DNA of 8,050 nucleotides from Comamonadaceae bacterium (GCA_947371775.1 CANBQX010000089.1:1-8050), one strand, 5' to 3'. Counted from the stretch's first letter, positions 1-6,748 are shown. A program made the numbers and translations. Notes: generated from the letters alone by a model not told the origin.

Positions 1-360
1 CCGATTTTGAAAGCCTTGCAGGCCGCATCAGACACCTTGGGCAATGCCGCCATGCGCCAGGATGCGCAAGACGCGCTGGTGGCGGTGCGCGAGGGTGCGC
101 CCTTGGCCTCGGCCCTGGCGCAGAAAAAACGCTTTCCGTCCCTGCTGTCCATGTTCGCGCGCCTGGGGGAGCAGACCGGGCAACTGCCACTCATGCTGCA
201 GCGGGCGGCCACGCAACTCAGCAGCGAAGTGCAGCGCCGCGCCATGGGCCTGGCCACGCTGCTGGAGCCCCTCTTGATCGTCGCCATGGGCATGGTGGTG
301 ATGCTGATCGTGCTGGCGGTGCTGCTGCCCATCATTGAGATGAACCAGTTGGTGAAGTAG
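1..360 (+). CDS. gspF: Type II secretion system inner-membrane protein GspF, C-terminal part (5' end outside window)
   Basis: This is the last ~119 codons of a gene that starts before the window; the frame is open from base 1 and ends at TAG 358-360. GspF is the polytopic platform protein of the type II secretion system in the inner membrane, contacting the GspE ATPase and GspL/M. The visible part is the second T2SSF domain: a cytoplasmic helical bundle with the family pattern of small residues followed by a 'L(A)xLGExTGxLP'-like stretch (near bases 157-192, reading ARLGEQTGQLP), then 'LEPLLI' and a long hydrophobic helix near bases 265-340. The ending PIIEMNQLVK closely matches the usual GspF tail (LPIxxLNQLV) rather than PilC of type IV pili, so I prefer GspF. 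No gspG or other secretion gene follows on this strand; the next gene is convergent, so gspF is the last gene of its unit here. Confidence 0.88.
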   Translation, partial: PILKALQAASDTLGNAAMRQDAQDALVAVREGAPLASALAQKKRFPSLLSMFARLGEQTGQLPLMLQRAATQLSSEVQRRAMGLATLLEPLLIVAMGMVVMLIVLAVLLPIIEMNQLVK

Positions 361-391
361 GCGGTGCGCTGCCACGCAGGCGCACACCGCC
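360..391. terminator. GC-rich hairpin between convergent gspF and acyl-CoA ligase genes
   Basis: GGCGGTG (360-366) pairs with CACCGCC (385-391), and CGC (367-369) can extend the stem with GCG (380-382) across a two-base bulge, leaving a ten-base loop. The stem starts on the last base of the gspF stop codon and ends 8 bases short of the ligase stop codon, the place expected for a bidirectional terminator. Neither side has a T-run, so it is not a classical intrinsic terminator. It could act as an mRNA 3'-end stabiliser or work with Rho. The pairing is seen directly; the function is inferred. Confidence 0.4.
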
Positions 392-398
392 TGCTGGC

Positions 399-2021
399 TT
401 AGCTGAAAACGCCGCCGTACTGCTTACGCAGATCGCCCTTTTGCACTTTGCCGGTGCCGCCCACGGGCAGCGACTCCAGGAACACCACGTCGTCAGGCAC
501 CCACCACTTGGCGACCTGGCCTTCGAGGAACTTGAGGATTTCTTCTTTTTCCAAAGTGGCGCCGGGCTTGCGCACCACAAACAGCAGCGGACGCTCGTCC
601 CACTTGGGGTGTTTGACGCCAATCACCGCAGCCATGGCCACTGCGGGGTGACCGACAGCCGCGTTTTCCAGGTCAATTGAGCTGATCCACTCGCCGCCGG
701 TTTTGATCACGTCCTTGGTGCGGTCGCGGATTTGCATGGTGCCGTCGGCGGCGATGGTGGCAATGTCACCCGTGGGGAACCAGCCGTCGACCAAGGGGGA
801 GCTTTCGCCCTTGTAGTAGGACGCCATGATCCACTGGCCGCGCACCATGAGTTCACCTTGCGACGCGCCGTCGCGCGGTAAGGTCTCGCCGGACTCGCTC
901 ACGACTTTGATTTCCACGCCAAAGGCGCTGCGACCTTGCTTGGCCAACAGCGCCTGCTTTTGCTCGGAAGTCCAGCTCTTGGACTGCGGGGGCAAGACGC
1001 CCATGGTGCCCACGGCGGTGGTCTCGGTCATGCCCCAACCGTGGCGCACGTCCACGCCATAGGTGTCCATGAACTTGGCAATCAGCGCCTGCGGCATGGC
1101 CGAGCCGCCCACACCGGTGCGGCGCATGGTGCTAAAGCGCAGATTGTTTTGCTCCAGATACGCCACCAGGCCTTGCCAGATCGTGGGCACACCGGCGCTG
1201 ATCGTCACCGCCTCGGATTCCATCAGCTCGTAGAGCGACTGGCCGTCAAGCTTGGGCCCGGGCAAGACCAGCTTGGTGCCGCCTATGGGCGCGGCATAGG
1301 GAATGCACCAGGCATTGATGTGGAACATCGGCACCACCGGCAGGATGGCGTCGTGGGGAGAGAGCGAGAGCACCGATGGCATGCAGGCCGACATCGAATT
1401 GAGCACGATGGCGCGGTTGGAATACATCACACCCTTGGGGTTGCCGGTGGTGCCGGAGGTGTAGCACAGCGCTGCGGCGGTGTTCTCGTCAAACTGCGGC
1501 CACGCAAATACATCGCTGGCGGGCGCGATCAGTTCTTCGTATGGCAGCACATGGGCAACGCCTTCGATGGCCGGGGTGTTGGCCGCATCGGCCAGGCAGA
1601 CCCAGGCGCGCACGTTCGGGCAGTGGGCCGCAATGCCTTTGACCAGCGGTGCAAAGGTGGCGTCAAACAACACCACTTTGTCTTCGGCGTGGTTGATGAT
1701 GTAGATGAGCTGCTGGGGCTGCAGGCGCGGGTTGCAGGTGTGCATGACCATACCGCTGCCCGAGACGCCGTAATACGCTTCCAAATGCCGGTGGTTGTTC
1801 CAGGCAATGGAGCCCACCGCATCGCCACCCACCAGACCCAAACCGTTTAAGGCGTTGGCCAGCTTGCGCGCACGCTGGGCGCATTCGGCGTAGTTGTAGC
1901 GAAAGAGCGGCCCATGCGTTTCGCGGGAGACCACTTCGACGTCGGCGTATTGCGCGGCGGCATGCTCGATCACGCTGGAGAGCAGCAAAGGGCGGTTCAT
2001 CATCAGGCCGGGTTGAAGCAT
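399..2021 (-). CDS. Fatty-acyl-CoA ligase (medium/long-chain, AMP-binding; AlkK-like)
   Basis: This 540-residue member of the adenylate-forming (ANL) superfamily activates a carboxylic acid, most likely a medium- or long-chain fatty acid, to acyl-AMP and then acyl-CoA in the cytoplasm. All core motifs are present: P-loop YTSGTTGNPKG at residues 187-197, GWGMTETT at 328-335, PTGD at 416-419, the hinge region IRDRTKDVIKTGGEW at 431-445, and the C-terminal catalytic lysine in GTGKVQKGDLR (K525). The stretch around residues 74-112 (WNNHRHLEAYYGVSGSG..NPRL..IINHAED) and VPMFHINAW (230-238) is typical of the AlkK/Thermus long-chain acyl-CoA synthetase subgroup. Length is normal. The start at 2021 (MLQPGLMM) fits family N-termini. 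A start at 2003 is possible, and the ribosome-binding site (AAAGA) is weak either way. It is divergent from the LplT-like transporter gene and convergent with gspF. Chain-length preference cannot be read from sequence, and a substituted or aromatic acid is not excluded. Confidence 0.93.
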   Translation of the reverse strand: MLQPGLMMNRPLLLSSVIEHAAAQYADVEVVSRETHGPLFRYNYAECAQRARKLANALNGLGLVGGDAVGSIAWNNHRHLEAYYGVSGSGMVMHTCNPRLQPQQLIYIINHAEDKVVLFDATFAPLVKGIAAHCPNVRAWVCLADAANTPAIEGVAHVLPYEELIAPASDVFAWPQFDENTAAALCYTSGTTGNPKGVMYSNRAIVLNSMSACMPSVLSLSPHDAILPVVPMFHINAWCIPYAAPIGGTKLVLPGPKLDGQSLYELMESEAVTISAGVPTIWQGLVAYLEQNNLRFSTMRRTGVGGSAMPQALIAKFMDTYGVDVRHGWGMTETTAVGTMGVLPPQSKSWTSEQKQALLAKQGRSAFGVEIKVVSESGETLPRDGASQGELMVRGQWIMASYYKGESSPLVDGWFPTGDIATIAADGTMQIRDRTKDVIKTGGEWISSIDLENAAVGHPAVAMAAVIGVKHPKWDERPLLFVVRKPGATLEKEEILKFLEGQVAKWWVPDDVVFLESLPVGGTGKVQKGDLRKQYGGVFS

Positions 2022-2090
2022 GGGCTGTCTTTCAAAAGTTGGGAAGGTTCAAAAATGTGTGCAATTATTGCTGCACTCTTAAGGCCGTCT
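2022..2090. promoter_or_regulatory. Divergent promoter region with a perfect 11-base inverted repeat
   Basis: This 69-base spacer separates the divergent ligase and transporter starts and must hold both promoters unless one lies inside a gene. It is more AT-rich than its surroundings. GCAAT (2061-2065) and ATTGC (2067-2071) form a perfect inverted repeat around one T, nested within GTGCA (2059-2063) and TGCAC (2072-2076). For the transporter a weak sigma-70-like pair is visible: TTGGGA (2039-2044) and AATTAT (2063-2068), 18 bases apart. The -10 would then overlap the palindrome, as expected if a repressor binds there. I found no convincing promoter for the ligase. The repeats are seen; promoter and operator roles are inferred. 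Confidence 0.4.
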
Positions 2091-3428
2091 ATGACCCCTG
2101 CTTTACACCCTGCCCGCCCCAACCAATTCGCCCTGCTCAGGCAGCGCCGCTTTGCCCCCTTTTTCTTGACGCAGTTCTTGGGTGCCGCCAACGACAACGT
2201 GTTCAAGTTCGCCTTTACCGTGATGGTGACCTACCAAATGCGCGTGGACTGGCTGCCCGTGGAATTGGCAGGTTTGGTGATTGGCGCGCTGTTTATCCTG
2301 CCCTTTTTGCTGTTCTCGGCCACCTGCGGTCAGCTGGCGGACAAGTACAGCAAGACTGGTGTGATGCGCTTTGTCAAAAGCCTAGAGATCGCCATCATGC
2401 TGGTGGGGGCCTTGGGATTTTTCAGCGGCAACGCCGCACTGCTCCTGCTGTGTGTTTTTTTGATGGGTTGCCATTCCACGCTGTTTGGCCCGGTGAAGTA
2501 CGCCTATCTGCCGCAGGTGCTGTCGCACCATGAACTGACGGGCGGCAACGGTGTGGTCGAAATGGGCACCTTTGTGGCCATCCTGCTGGGCAATGTGGCG
2601 GGCGGACTTTTGGTTGCGATTCCCGACATCGGGCCCCAAAGCGTGGCCGCAGCCTGTCTGGCGCTTGCCATCCTCGGGCGGCTGGTTGCCGGGCAGATCC
2701 CCGCCCTGGAGCCCACCGACCCAGGCCTGCACATCAACTGGAACCCCGTGACCGAAACCTGGCGCAACCTGCGCCTGGCGCGCGGGAACCTGCCGGTTTT
2801 TCATTCGCTGTTGGGCATCAGCTGGATGTGGTTTTTTGGCGCCGTGTTTTTGAGCCAGTTCCCCAGCTTTGCACGCGAGGTTTTGCATGGCGATGCGCAG
2901 GTGGCGTCGGCCTTGCTGGTGATTTTTTCGCTCGGCATTGGCATCGGCTCTTTGCTGTGCGAGCGACTCAGCCGCGGTCAGGTAGAAATCGGGCTGGTGC
3001 CGCTGGGCGCGCTGGGCATGAGTGTGTTTTCGGTGGACTTGTATTTCGCGTCTCGCGCACTGCCTGCATCCGATCTCATGAATTTGTCCACCTTTGTGGC
3101 CCAGTCCGCCCATTGGCGGGTGATGGCCGACCTGGCCTTGCTCAGCCTGTTTACCGGCCTGTACAGCGTGCCCATGTACGCCTTGATTCAGCAGCGCAGC
3201 CATGCCACCCACCGCGCCCGCATCATCGCGGCCAACAACATCCTCAACGCCCTGTTCATGATCGCCAGTGCATTGTTGGCCGGGGCGCTTTTGAAGGCCG
3301 GGTGGAGCATCCCCCACATTTTCTTGTTCACCGGTGTGGCGAACGCGGTGGTCACCGGCAGCATCTTTGTGCTGATGCCGCAGTACCTGCACCAATTTCG
3401 CGCCTGGGTGCGACCGCACCGCGGCTGA
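2091..3428 (+). CDS. MFS transporter of the LplT (lysophospholipid transporter) type
   Basis: This 445-residue polytopic inner-membrane protein with about 12 predicted hydrophobic segments belongs to the major-facilitator branch that includes E. coli LplT and the transporter half of Aas-type fusions. Those proteins flip lysophospholipids inward for re-acylation. Signatures seen: FAPFFLTQFLGAANDN at residues 21-36 (the NDN of this branch), GQLADKYSKT at 80-89, FGPVKYAYLPQ at 132-142 and GGNGVVEMGTF at 151-161. It ends shortly after the last membrane helix, so it lacks the acyltransferase and acyl-ACP synthetase domains fused to many relatives; E. coli LplT is also stand-alone and slightly shorter. 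I chose ATG 2091 because the protein then starts just before the family's NQFALLRQRRFAPFF segment, with AAGG six bases upstream. ATG 2055, preceded by GGAAGG seven bases upstream, would add 12 residues and cannot be excluded. The gene is divergent from an acyl-CoA ligase gene, which fits a lipid role, but the substrate is inferred. Confidence 0.85.
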   Translation: MTPALHPARPNQFALLRQRRFAPFFLTQFLGAANDNVFKFAFTVMVTYQMRVDWLPVELAGLVIGALFILPFLLFSATCGQLADKYSKTGVMRFVKSLEIAIMLVGALGFFSGNAALLLLCVFLMGCHSTLFGPVKYAYLPQVLSHHELTGGNGVVEMGTFVAILLGNVAGGLLVAIPDIGPQSVAAACLALAILGRLVAGQIPALEPTDPGLHINWNPVTETWRNLRLARGNLPVFHSLLGISWMWFFGAVFLSQFPSFAREVLHGDAQVASALLVIFSLGIGIGSLLCERLSRGQVEIGLVPLGALGMSVFSVDLYFASRALPASDLMNLSTFVAQSAHWRVMADLALLSLFTGLYSVPMYALIQQRSHATHRARIIAANNILNALFMIASALLAGALLKAGWSIPHIFLFTGVANAVVTGSIFVLMPQYLHQFRAWVRPHRG

Positions 3429-3438
3429 GGCGCCAGTC

Positions 3439-4170
3439 CTAGCGCAGGGTGCGCCGCAAGGCCTCAAAAAAGAGCTCGGACTGCAGGCGCTCTGCCATGC
3501 TTTGCTGGGCGACCAGCGCAGCCACCTCGGCCCCGACGGGCAGCAAGGGTTGGCCGGTGGACATGGCCAGCACCTGGGCCTGGCACGCGCGCTCCAGGTA
3601 GTAGAGATCGTCGTAGGCGTAGTCGATGCGGGGCCCGCACACCACCACGCCATGGTTGCCTAAAAACGCCACGTCGGAGCCTTGCATGGCAGTGGCAATG
3701 CGCTCGCCCTCCGCCGCGTCCAGCGCCAGACCGTTGTAGTGGGCGTCAATCGCCAGGCGCCCGTAAAAACGCATGGCGTTTTGCGACAGCGTGGTATCCA
3801 AAGCCCGTGCACGGGTTAGCGTGAGCGCCGTGGCGTAGGGCATATGGGTGTGCAGCACACAGGCCTTGCCCGCAATGCGGTGCACCGCGGCGTGGATGAA
3901 CATGGCCGTGGATTCCACCGCCTGGCGCCCCGCCAGCACGTCGCCGTCGGCATTGACCAGCACGATGTCATCGGCTTGGATTTCGCTCCACAAGAGGCCG
4001 CGGGGGTTGAGCAAAAAGCGCCCACTGTCGTCGGGCAACTCCACGCTGAAATGATTGCACACGCCTTCGCTCAGGCCATGGTGGGCGGCAGCGCGCAGCG
4101 CCAGTGCCAGGTCAGCGCGCAGGCGCGCCACCGCAGGGGATTCGTAGTCTTGCTGATGCATACGAGGCAC
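3439..4170 (-). CDS. Class II aldolase/adducin family protein
   Basis: This 243-residue soluble protein has the aldolase II fold (L-fuculose-phosphate aldolase, ribulose-5-phosphate epimerase, adducin head). Members use a divalent metal held by three histidines to stabilise an enediolate in aldol cleavage, epimerisation or decarboxylation. The metal ligands are present: H107 and H109 in HTHMP, and H173 in LGNHGVVV. E86 in the AVESTAMFIH segment corresponds to the catalytic glutamate of fuculose aldolase. The usual GNxS phosphate-binding loop reads CNHFS (residues 38-42), as in the adducin-like subgroup whose bacterial substrates are mostly unknown, so a sugar-phosphate substrate should not be assumed. 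The start used is GTG at 4170, the first start after an in-frame stop. ATG at 4161 is an equally good start, giving 240 residues. It is the last gene of the minus-strand operon, 24 bases after phzF, and ends 10 bases from the convergent transporter gene with no clear terminator. Confidence 0.87.
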   Translation of the reverse strand: MPRMHQQDYESPAVARLRADLALALRAAAHHGLSEGVCNHFSVELPDDSGRFLLNPRGLLWSEIQADDIVLVNADGDVLAGRQAVESTAMFIHAAVHRIAGKACVLHTHMPYATALTLTRARALDTTLSQNAMRFYGRLAIDAHYNGLALDAAEGERIATAMQGSDVAFLGNHGVVVCGPRIDYAYDDLYYLERACQAQVLAMSTGQPLLPVGAEVAALVAQQSMAERLQSELFFEALRRTLR

Positions 4171-4194
4171 TCTACCGCATTGCCTTCGTTTTGC

Positions 4195-5172
4195 CTAAAT
4201 AGTGACCTGCCCGTCGATGCAGGTCACCACATCGCCCCCCACCCAGACCTGGCCAGTGGCATCTTGTGCAATTTGCACGCGGCCTTGCACGCCCAGGGCC
4301 TGGCCTTGGGCTACCGTGTAGTGGCTTGGTGCATGGCCTTCGGCGATCAGCCACTGGGCCATGCTGGCGTTGAAACTGCCCGTGACCGGGTCTTCACTCA
4401 CCTGCGGGCCGGTGACAAAAAAGAAGCGCACCTCGACTTGCGCATCGTCCACCGGCAAAGCGCTATTTGCGGGGCCATGTGAGGCACCAAAGGCCCGGGC
4501 CTCGCGGTTGGACCGGCCGATCAAAGCGGGCACCACCGTATCCGCTTGCACCGCCGCCAGGCCCAGGCCGCTGATGCCAAACTGCGGCAGCAAGCGCCCC
4601 AGTGCGGCAAAGTCAGGCTCCAGGTTTTGCAGCGTAGAGGCATCATCGACCAGAAAACCAAAATGTTGCGGCCCATTGCACAGGTGCTGGGCCGCAATGA
4701 TTTGGCGCTGCCGCAAGCCCAGTGCGCCCGCCAAGGCCGCACCCACGTCGGGTGTGGGCGCGCTGCGCGTCAAAGCGGGCGCCGCAAACGCAAGCCGCTG
4801 ACCACCCGGCGAGCTTGCGTTGGCCGTGCGCCGGATAGACACCAGCCCCGCTTTGCACTGCTGCACCACATGACCGGGGTCACGCGGTACGCCACCGGCT
4901 TCTAGCCAGGCATGGCCGCTGCCCAGGGTCGGGTGGCCGGCAAATGGCATCTCGTAGCCCGGCGCAAAAATGCGCACCTGGTAGTCAGCGCCAGCCGCCG
5001 CAGCCTCGGGCGTCGGTGGAAGCAAAAACGTGGTCTCCGATAAATTCGTCCAGCGCGCAAAGTTTTGCATCGCCGCGTCACTCACGCCCGCACCGTCCAG
5101 CACCACCGCCAGGCCATTGCCCAGATAGGGGACAGCTGTGAATACATCGACTTGTTTAAAGGCACGGGGCAT
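4195..5172 (-). CDS. PhzF family isomerase/epimerase-like protein
   Basis: This 325-residue protein has the diaminopimelate-epimerase-like fold of PhzF. In phenazine makers PhzF isomerises trans-2,3-dihydro-3-hydroxyanthranilate, but most homologues lie outside phenazine clusters and have unknown substrates; no other phenazine genes occur here. Expected features are present: VDVFTAVPYLGN at residues 8-19, the acid/base glutamate E46 in NLSETTF, FAGHPTLGS at 78-86, and SEDPVTGS at 259-266 containing the conserved Asp and Ser. Two departures are visible: the first motif reads GNG instead of the usual GNP, and the last continues FNAS instead of the usual small residues. The start is ATG 5170-5172, with AAAGGA seven bases upstream. 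Its A is the last base of the preceding gene's stop (TGATG), so translation is probably coupled to the aminotransferase. A longer open frame reaching 5412 only shadows that gene. Confidence 0.9.
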   Translation of the reverse strand: MPRAFKQVDVFTAVPYLGNGLAVVLDGAGVSDAAMQNFARWTNLSETTFLLPPTPEAAAAGADYQVRIFAPGYEMPFAGHPTLGSGHAWLEAGGVPRDPGHVVQQCKAGLVSIRRTANASSPGGQRLAFAAPALTRSAPTPDVGAALAGALGLRQRQIIAAQHLCNGPQHFGFLVDDASTLQNLEPDFAALGRLLPQFGISGLGLAAVQADTVVPALIGRSNREARAFGASHGPANSALPVDDAQVEVRFFFVTGPQVSEDPVTGSFNASMAQWLIAEGHAPSHYTVAQGQALGVQGRVQIAQDATGQVWVGGDVVTCIDGQVTI

Positions 5173-6413
5173 CACTTGTTCCTTTGTTCCTGGATGGTGG
5201 CCGCAAGCGCCGCGACGCCACGGTGGATGTCCTCCACGCTCGACGTGACAAAGCTCAAGCGCAGACTGCGTGGATCGCCTTGCCCGATAAAGAAGGGCGC
5301 CCCCGGCACAAAGGCGACGCTCTTGGCCACCGCGTGCGGCAACAAGGCAGTCGCGTCCAGGCCAAGGGGTAAGCGCGCCCACAAGAACATGCCGCCTGCG
5401 GGGATGTTCCAAGTCAAGCTGGTATCTGGGGCGGTCTGTGCATGGGGAAAGTGGATTTCCAAAGCCTGCAGCATGGCGTTACGTTGTGCTTTGTAGAGGC
5501 TTCGAATGGTCGGTACGTGGCGATCTAAAAAGCCGTTTTGCATCACCTCATAAATGAGCCGTTGGTTAAACCCAGGGCTGTGCAAATCGGCGGCTTGCTT
5601 GGCCTGCAAGAGTTTGGGAAATACCGCTTTGGGCGCCACGATAAAACCTAACCTGAGGCCAGGTGCCAGCACCTTGGAAAACGAGCCCAGATAGATGCCT
5701 CCATCAGGGTTGCGCGCCGTCAGCGATGCAGGCGGTGCTTGGTCAAACCACAGGTCGCCATAGGGGTTGTCCTCTATCAATGGCAGCCCGCAATTGGAGG
5801 CGCTGGCACTGAGCGCCGCGCGGCCCGCTTCATCCATGCTGCGTCCGGTGGGGTTTTGAAAATTCGGCAATACGTACAAAAATCGCGCGTCTTTCGACTT
5901 GGCCTTCAGGTCGTCCACATCAAGGCCGTGCTCGTATCCCGCCACGCTCACCACTTCGGGCTCCATGGGCGTGAACGCCATGGTCGCGCCCAAATAGGTG
6001 GGCGACTCCACCAGGACGCGGCTGCCGGGGTCAATCAAGACCTTGGCCACCAAATCCAGCCCTTGCTGCGAGCCCGTGGTGATCATGATCTGCGACGGAT
6101 CGACCTCCCACGTCTGTCCTGCGGCGCGGCTTTGCGCTTGCAACTGCTGCGCGACCAAGGCACGCAATGGGGTGTAGCCTTCACTGGCTGCGTATTGCAG
6201 TGCGCCTGCTGCGTCATCGCGCAGCACCTTGGCACAAGCCGCCTCAAACTCCGCCACCGGAAATGTCTTGCTGGAAGGCAAGCCACCCGCAAAGCTGATG
6301 ATGCCCGGCTGCTCGGTGAGCTTGAGCAACTCGCGGATGACCGACGGGTTCATCTTGGCCGCACGCGCAGCCAAGGTCCAGGGCTTAGCAACTGGGGTTG
6401 AAGAATGATTCAT
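5172..6413 (-). CDS. PLP-dependent aminotransferase (class I/II, LysN/2-aminoadipate-type)
   Basis: This 413-residue fold-type-I aminotransferase transfers an amino group between an amino acid and a 2-oxo acid using pyridoxal phosphate in the cytoplasm. Seen: GSQQGLDL at residues 114-121 (cofactor phosphate/ring region), PNFQNPTG at 183-190, the ring-nitrogen aspartate D215 in EDNPYGDL, the Schiff-base lysine K247 in SFSKVLAPGLRLG, PAGGMFLW at 338-345, and the substrate-carboxylate arginine R385 in LRLSFVT. The FAGGLPSSKTFP segment (41-52) is characteristic of the branch containing LysN, kynurenine/2-aminoadipate aminotransferases and the catalytic half of MocR regulators. There is no N-terminal winged-helix domain, so it is an enzyme and not a MocR regulator. 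The start at 6413 precedes the family's usual N-terminal segment, but its ribosome-binding site is weak. It lies 11 bases after the ABM gene and overlaps phzF by one base. Substrate is unknown; aromatic, branched-chain or aminoadipate-like amino acids are all possible. Confidence 0.92.
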   Translation of the reverse strand: MNHSSTPVAKPWTLAARAAKMNPSVIRELLKLTEQPGIISFAGGLPSSKTFPVAEFEAACAKVLRDDAAGALQYAASEGYTPLRALVAQQLQAQSRAAGQTWEVDPSQIMITTGSQQGLDLVAKVLIDPGSRVLVESPTYLGATMAFTPMEPEVVSVAGYEHGLDVDDLKAKSKDARFLYVLPNFQNPTGRSMDEAGRAALSASASNCGLPLIEDNPYGDLWFDQAPPASLTARNPDGGIYLGSFSKVLAPGLRLGFIVAPKAVFPKLLQAKQAADLHSPGFNQRLIYEVMQNGFLDRHVPTIRSLYKAQRNAMLQALEIHFPHAQTAPDTSLTWNIPAGGMFLWARLPLGLDATALLPHAVAKSVAFVPGAPFFIGQGDPRSLRLSFVTSSVEDIHRGVAALAATIQEQRNK

Positions 6414-6424
6414 GGCTGTCCGAC

Positions 6425-6748
6425 CTATGGTTGATGCGTGGTGATGTGATCCAACGCGCCATCGCCATAAGCGCGCAGCACTTCAGAGATCACGATGTGA
6501 AAACCCTTGTACCAAAGCTTGTAGTCCCGCTTGGCCTCTTGGTGGTCGGCGTTGGTGCTGAAGGCTTGGAGTGCGGCCATGTCGGCCCAGTAGTAGGTGG
6601 CGTTGAAGCGCTGGCCGTCTTCGCTTTGCCAGGTCTCGCGCCCCAGGTAGCCGGGGGTGGCCACGGCGGCCGCCTCAATCTTTGCGTCCAGCGCCAGAAA
6701 GCGCGCGTCGTAGGTGCCGGGCTCGAAGATAAAAGCAGCAGAGATCAT
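6425..6748 (-). CDS. Antibiotic biosynthesis monooxygenase (ABM) domain protein
   Basis: This small protein of 107 residues has the length and pattern of a dimeric ABM/ferredoxin-like alpha+beta barrel. Recognisable elements are an N-terminal beta strand (residues 2-9), PGYLGRETW at 32-40, a WADMAALQAF helix at 54-63, DHQEAK at 68-73 with H69 in the position usual for the family, and a C-terminal strand followed by VLRAYG at 90-95. Relatives include cofactor-free quinone-forming oxygenases, haem-degrading enzymes and many proteins of unknown activity, so the name does not imply antibiotic synthesis. I chose ATG 6746-6748 because the protein then begins directly with the first strand. It overlaps the lysE-like stop codon as ATGA and has almost no ribosome-binding site of its own, which suggests translational coupling. 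The frame is open back to 7018, but that part only shadows the exporter gene. Confidence 0.82.
   Translation of the reverse strand: MISAAFIFEPGTYDARFLALDAKIEAAAVATPGYLGRETWQSEDGQRFNATYYWADMAALQAFSTNADHQEAKRDYKLWYKGFHIVISEVLRAYGDGALDHITTHQP

Noticed and set aside
936..1850. Plus-strand open frame (304 codons) inside the acyl-CoA ligase gene
   Set aside because: It is His/Gly/Arg-rich, without domains or a ribosome-binding site, and entirely antisense to a well-supported ligase.
1914..2090. N-terminal extension of the transporter frame back to 1914
   Set aside because: The added 59 residues lie over the start of the divergent ligase gene, do not resemble the family and would leave no room for promoters.
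2382..3653. Long minus-strand open frame (423 codons) opposite the LplT-like transporter gene
   Set aside because: It is rich in Gln, His, Arg, Ala and Gly with no recognisable motif and lies opposite a gene with clear family motifs. It also runs into the aldolase gene. It is the usual antisense shadow in GC-rich DNA.
5173..5412. Upstream extension of the PhzF frame to 5412
   Set aside because: The 80 extra residues overlap the 3' end of the aminotransferase gene and have shadow composition. ATG 5172 has a good ribosome-binding site and the family N-terminus.
5172..6413. A MocR-type transcription regulator
   Set aside because: The catalytic half resembles MocR, but the N-terminal winged-helix domain is missing and the protein has the normal length of a stand-alone aminotransferase.
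4195..6748. A phenazine or antibiotic biosynthesis cluster, suggested by the PhzF and ABM names
   Set aside because: No phzA/B, phzC-E, phzG, carrier-protein or synthetase genes are present. Both families mostly occur outside antibiotic pathways.
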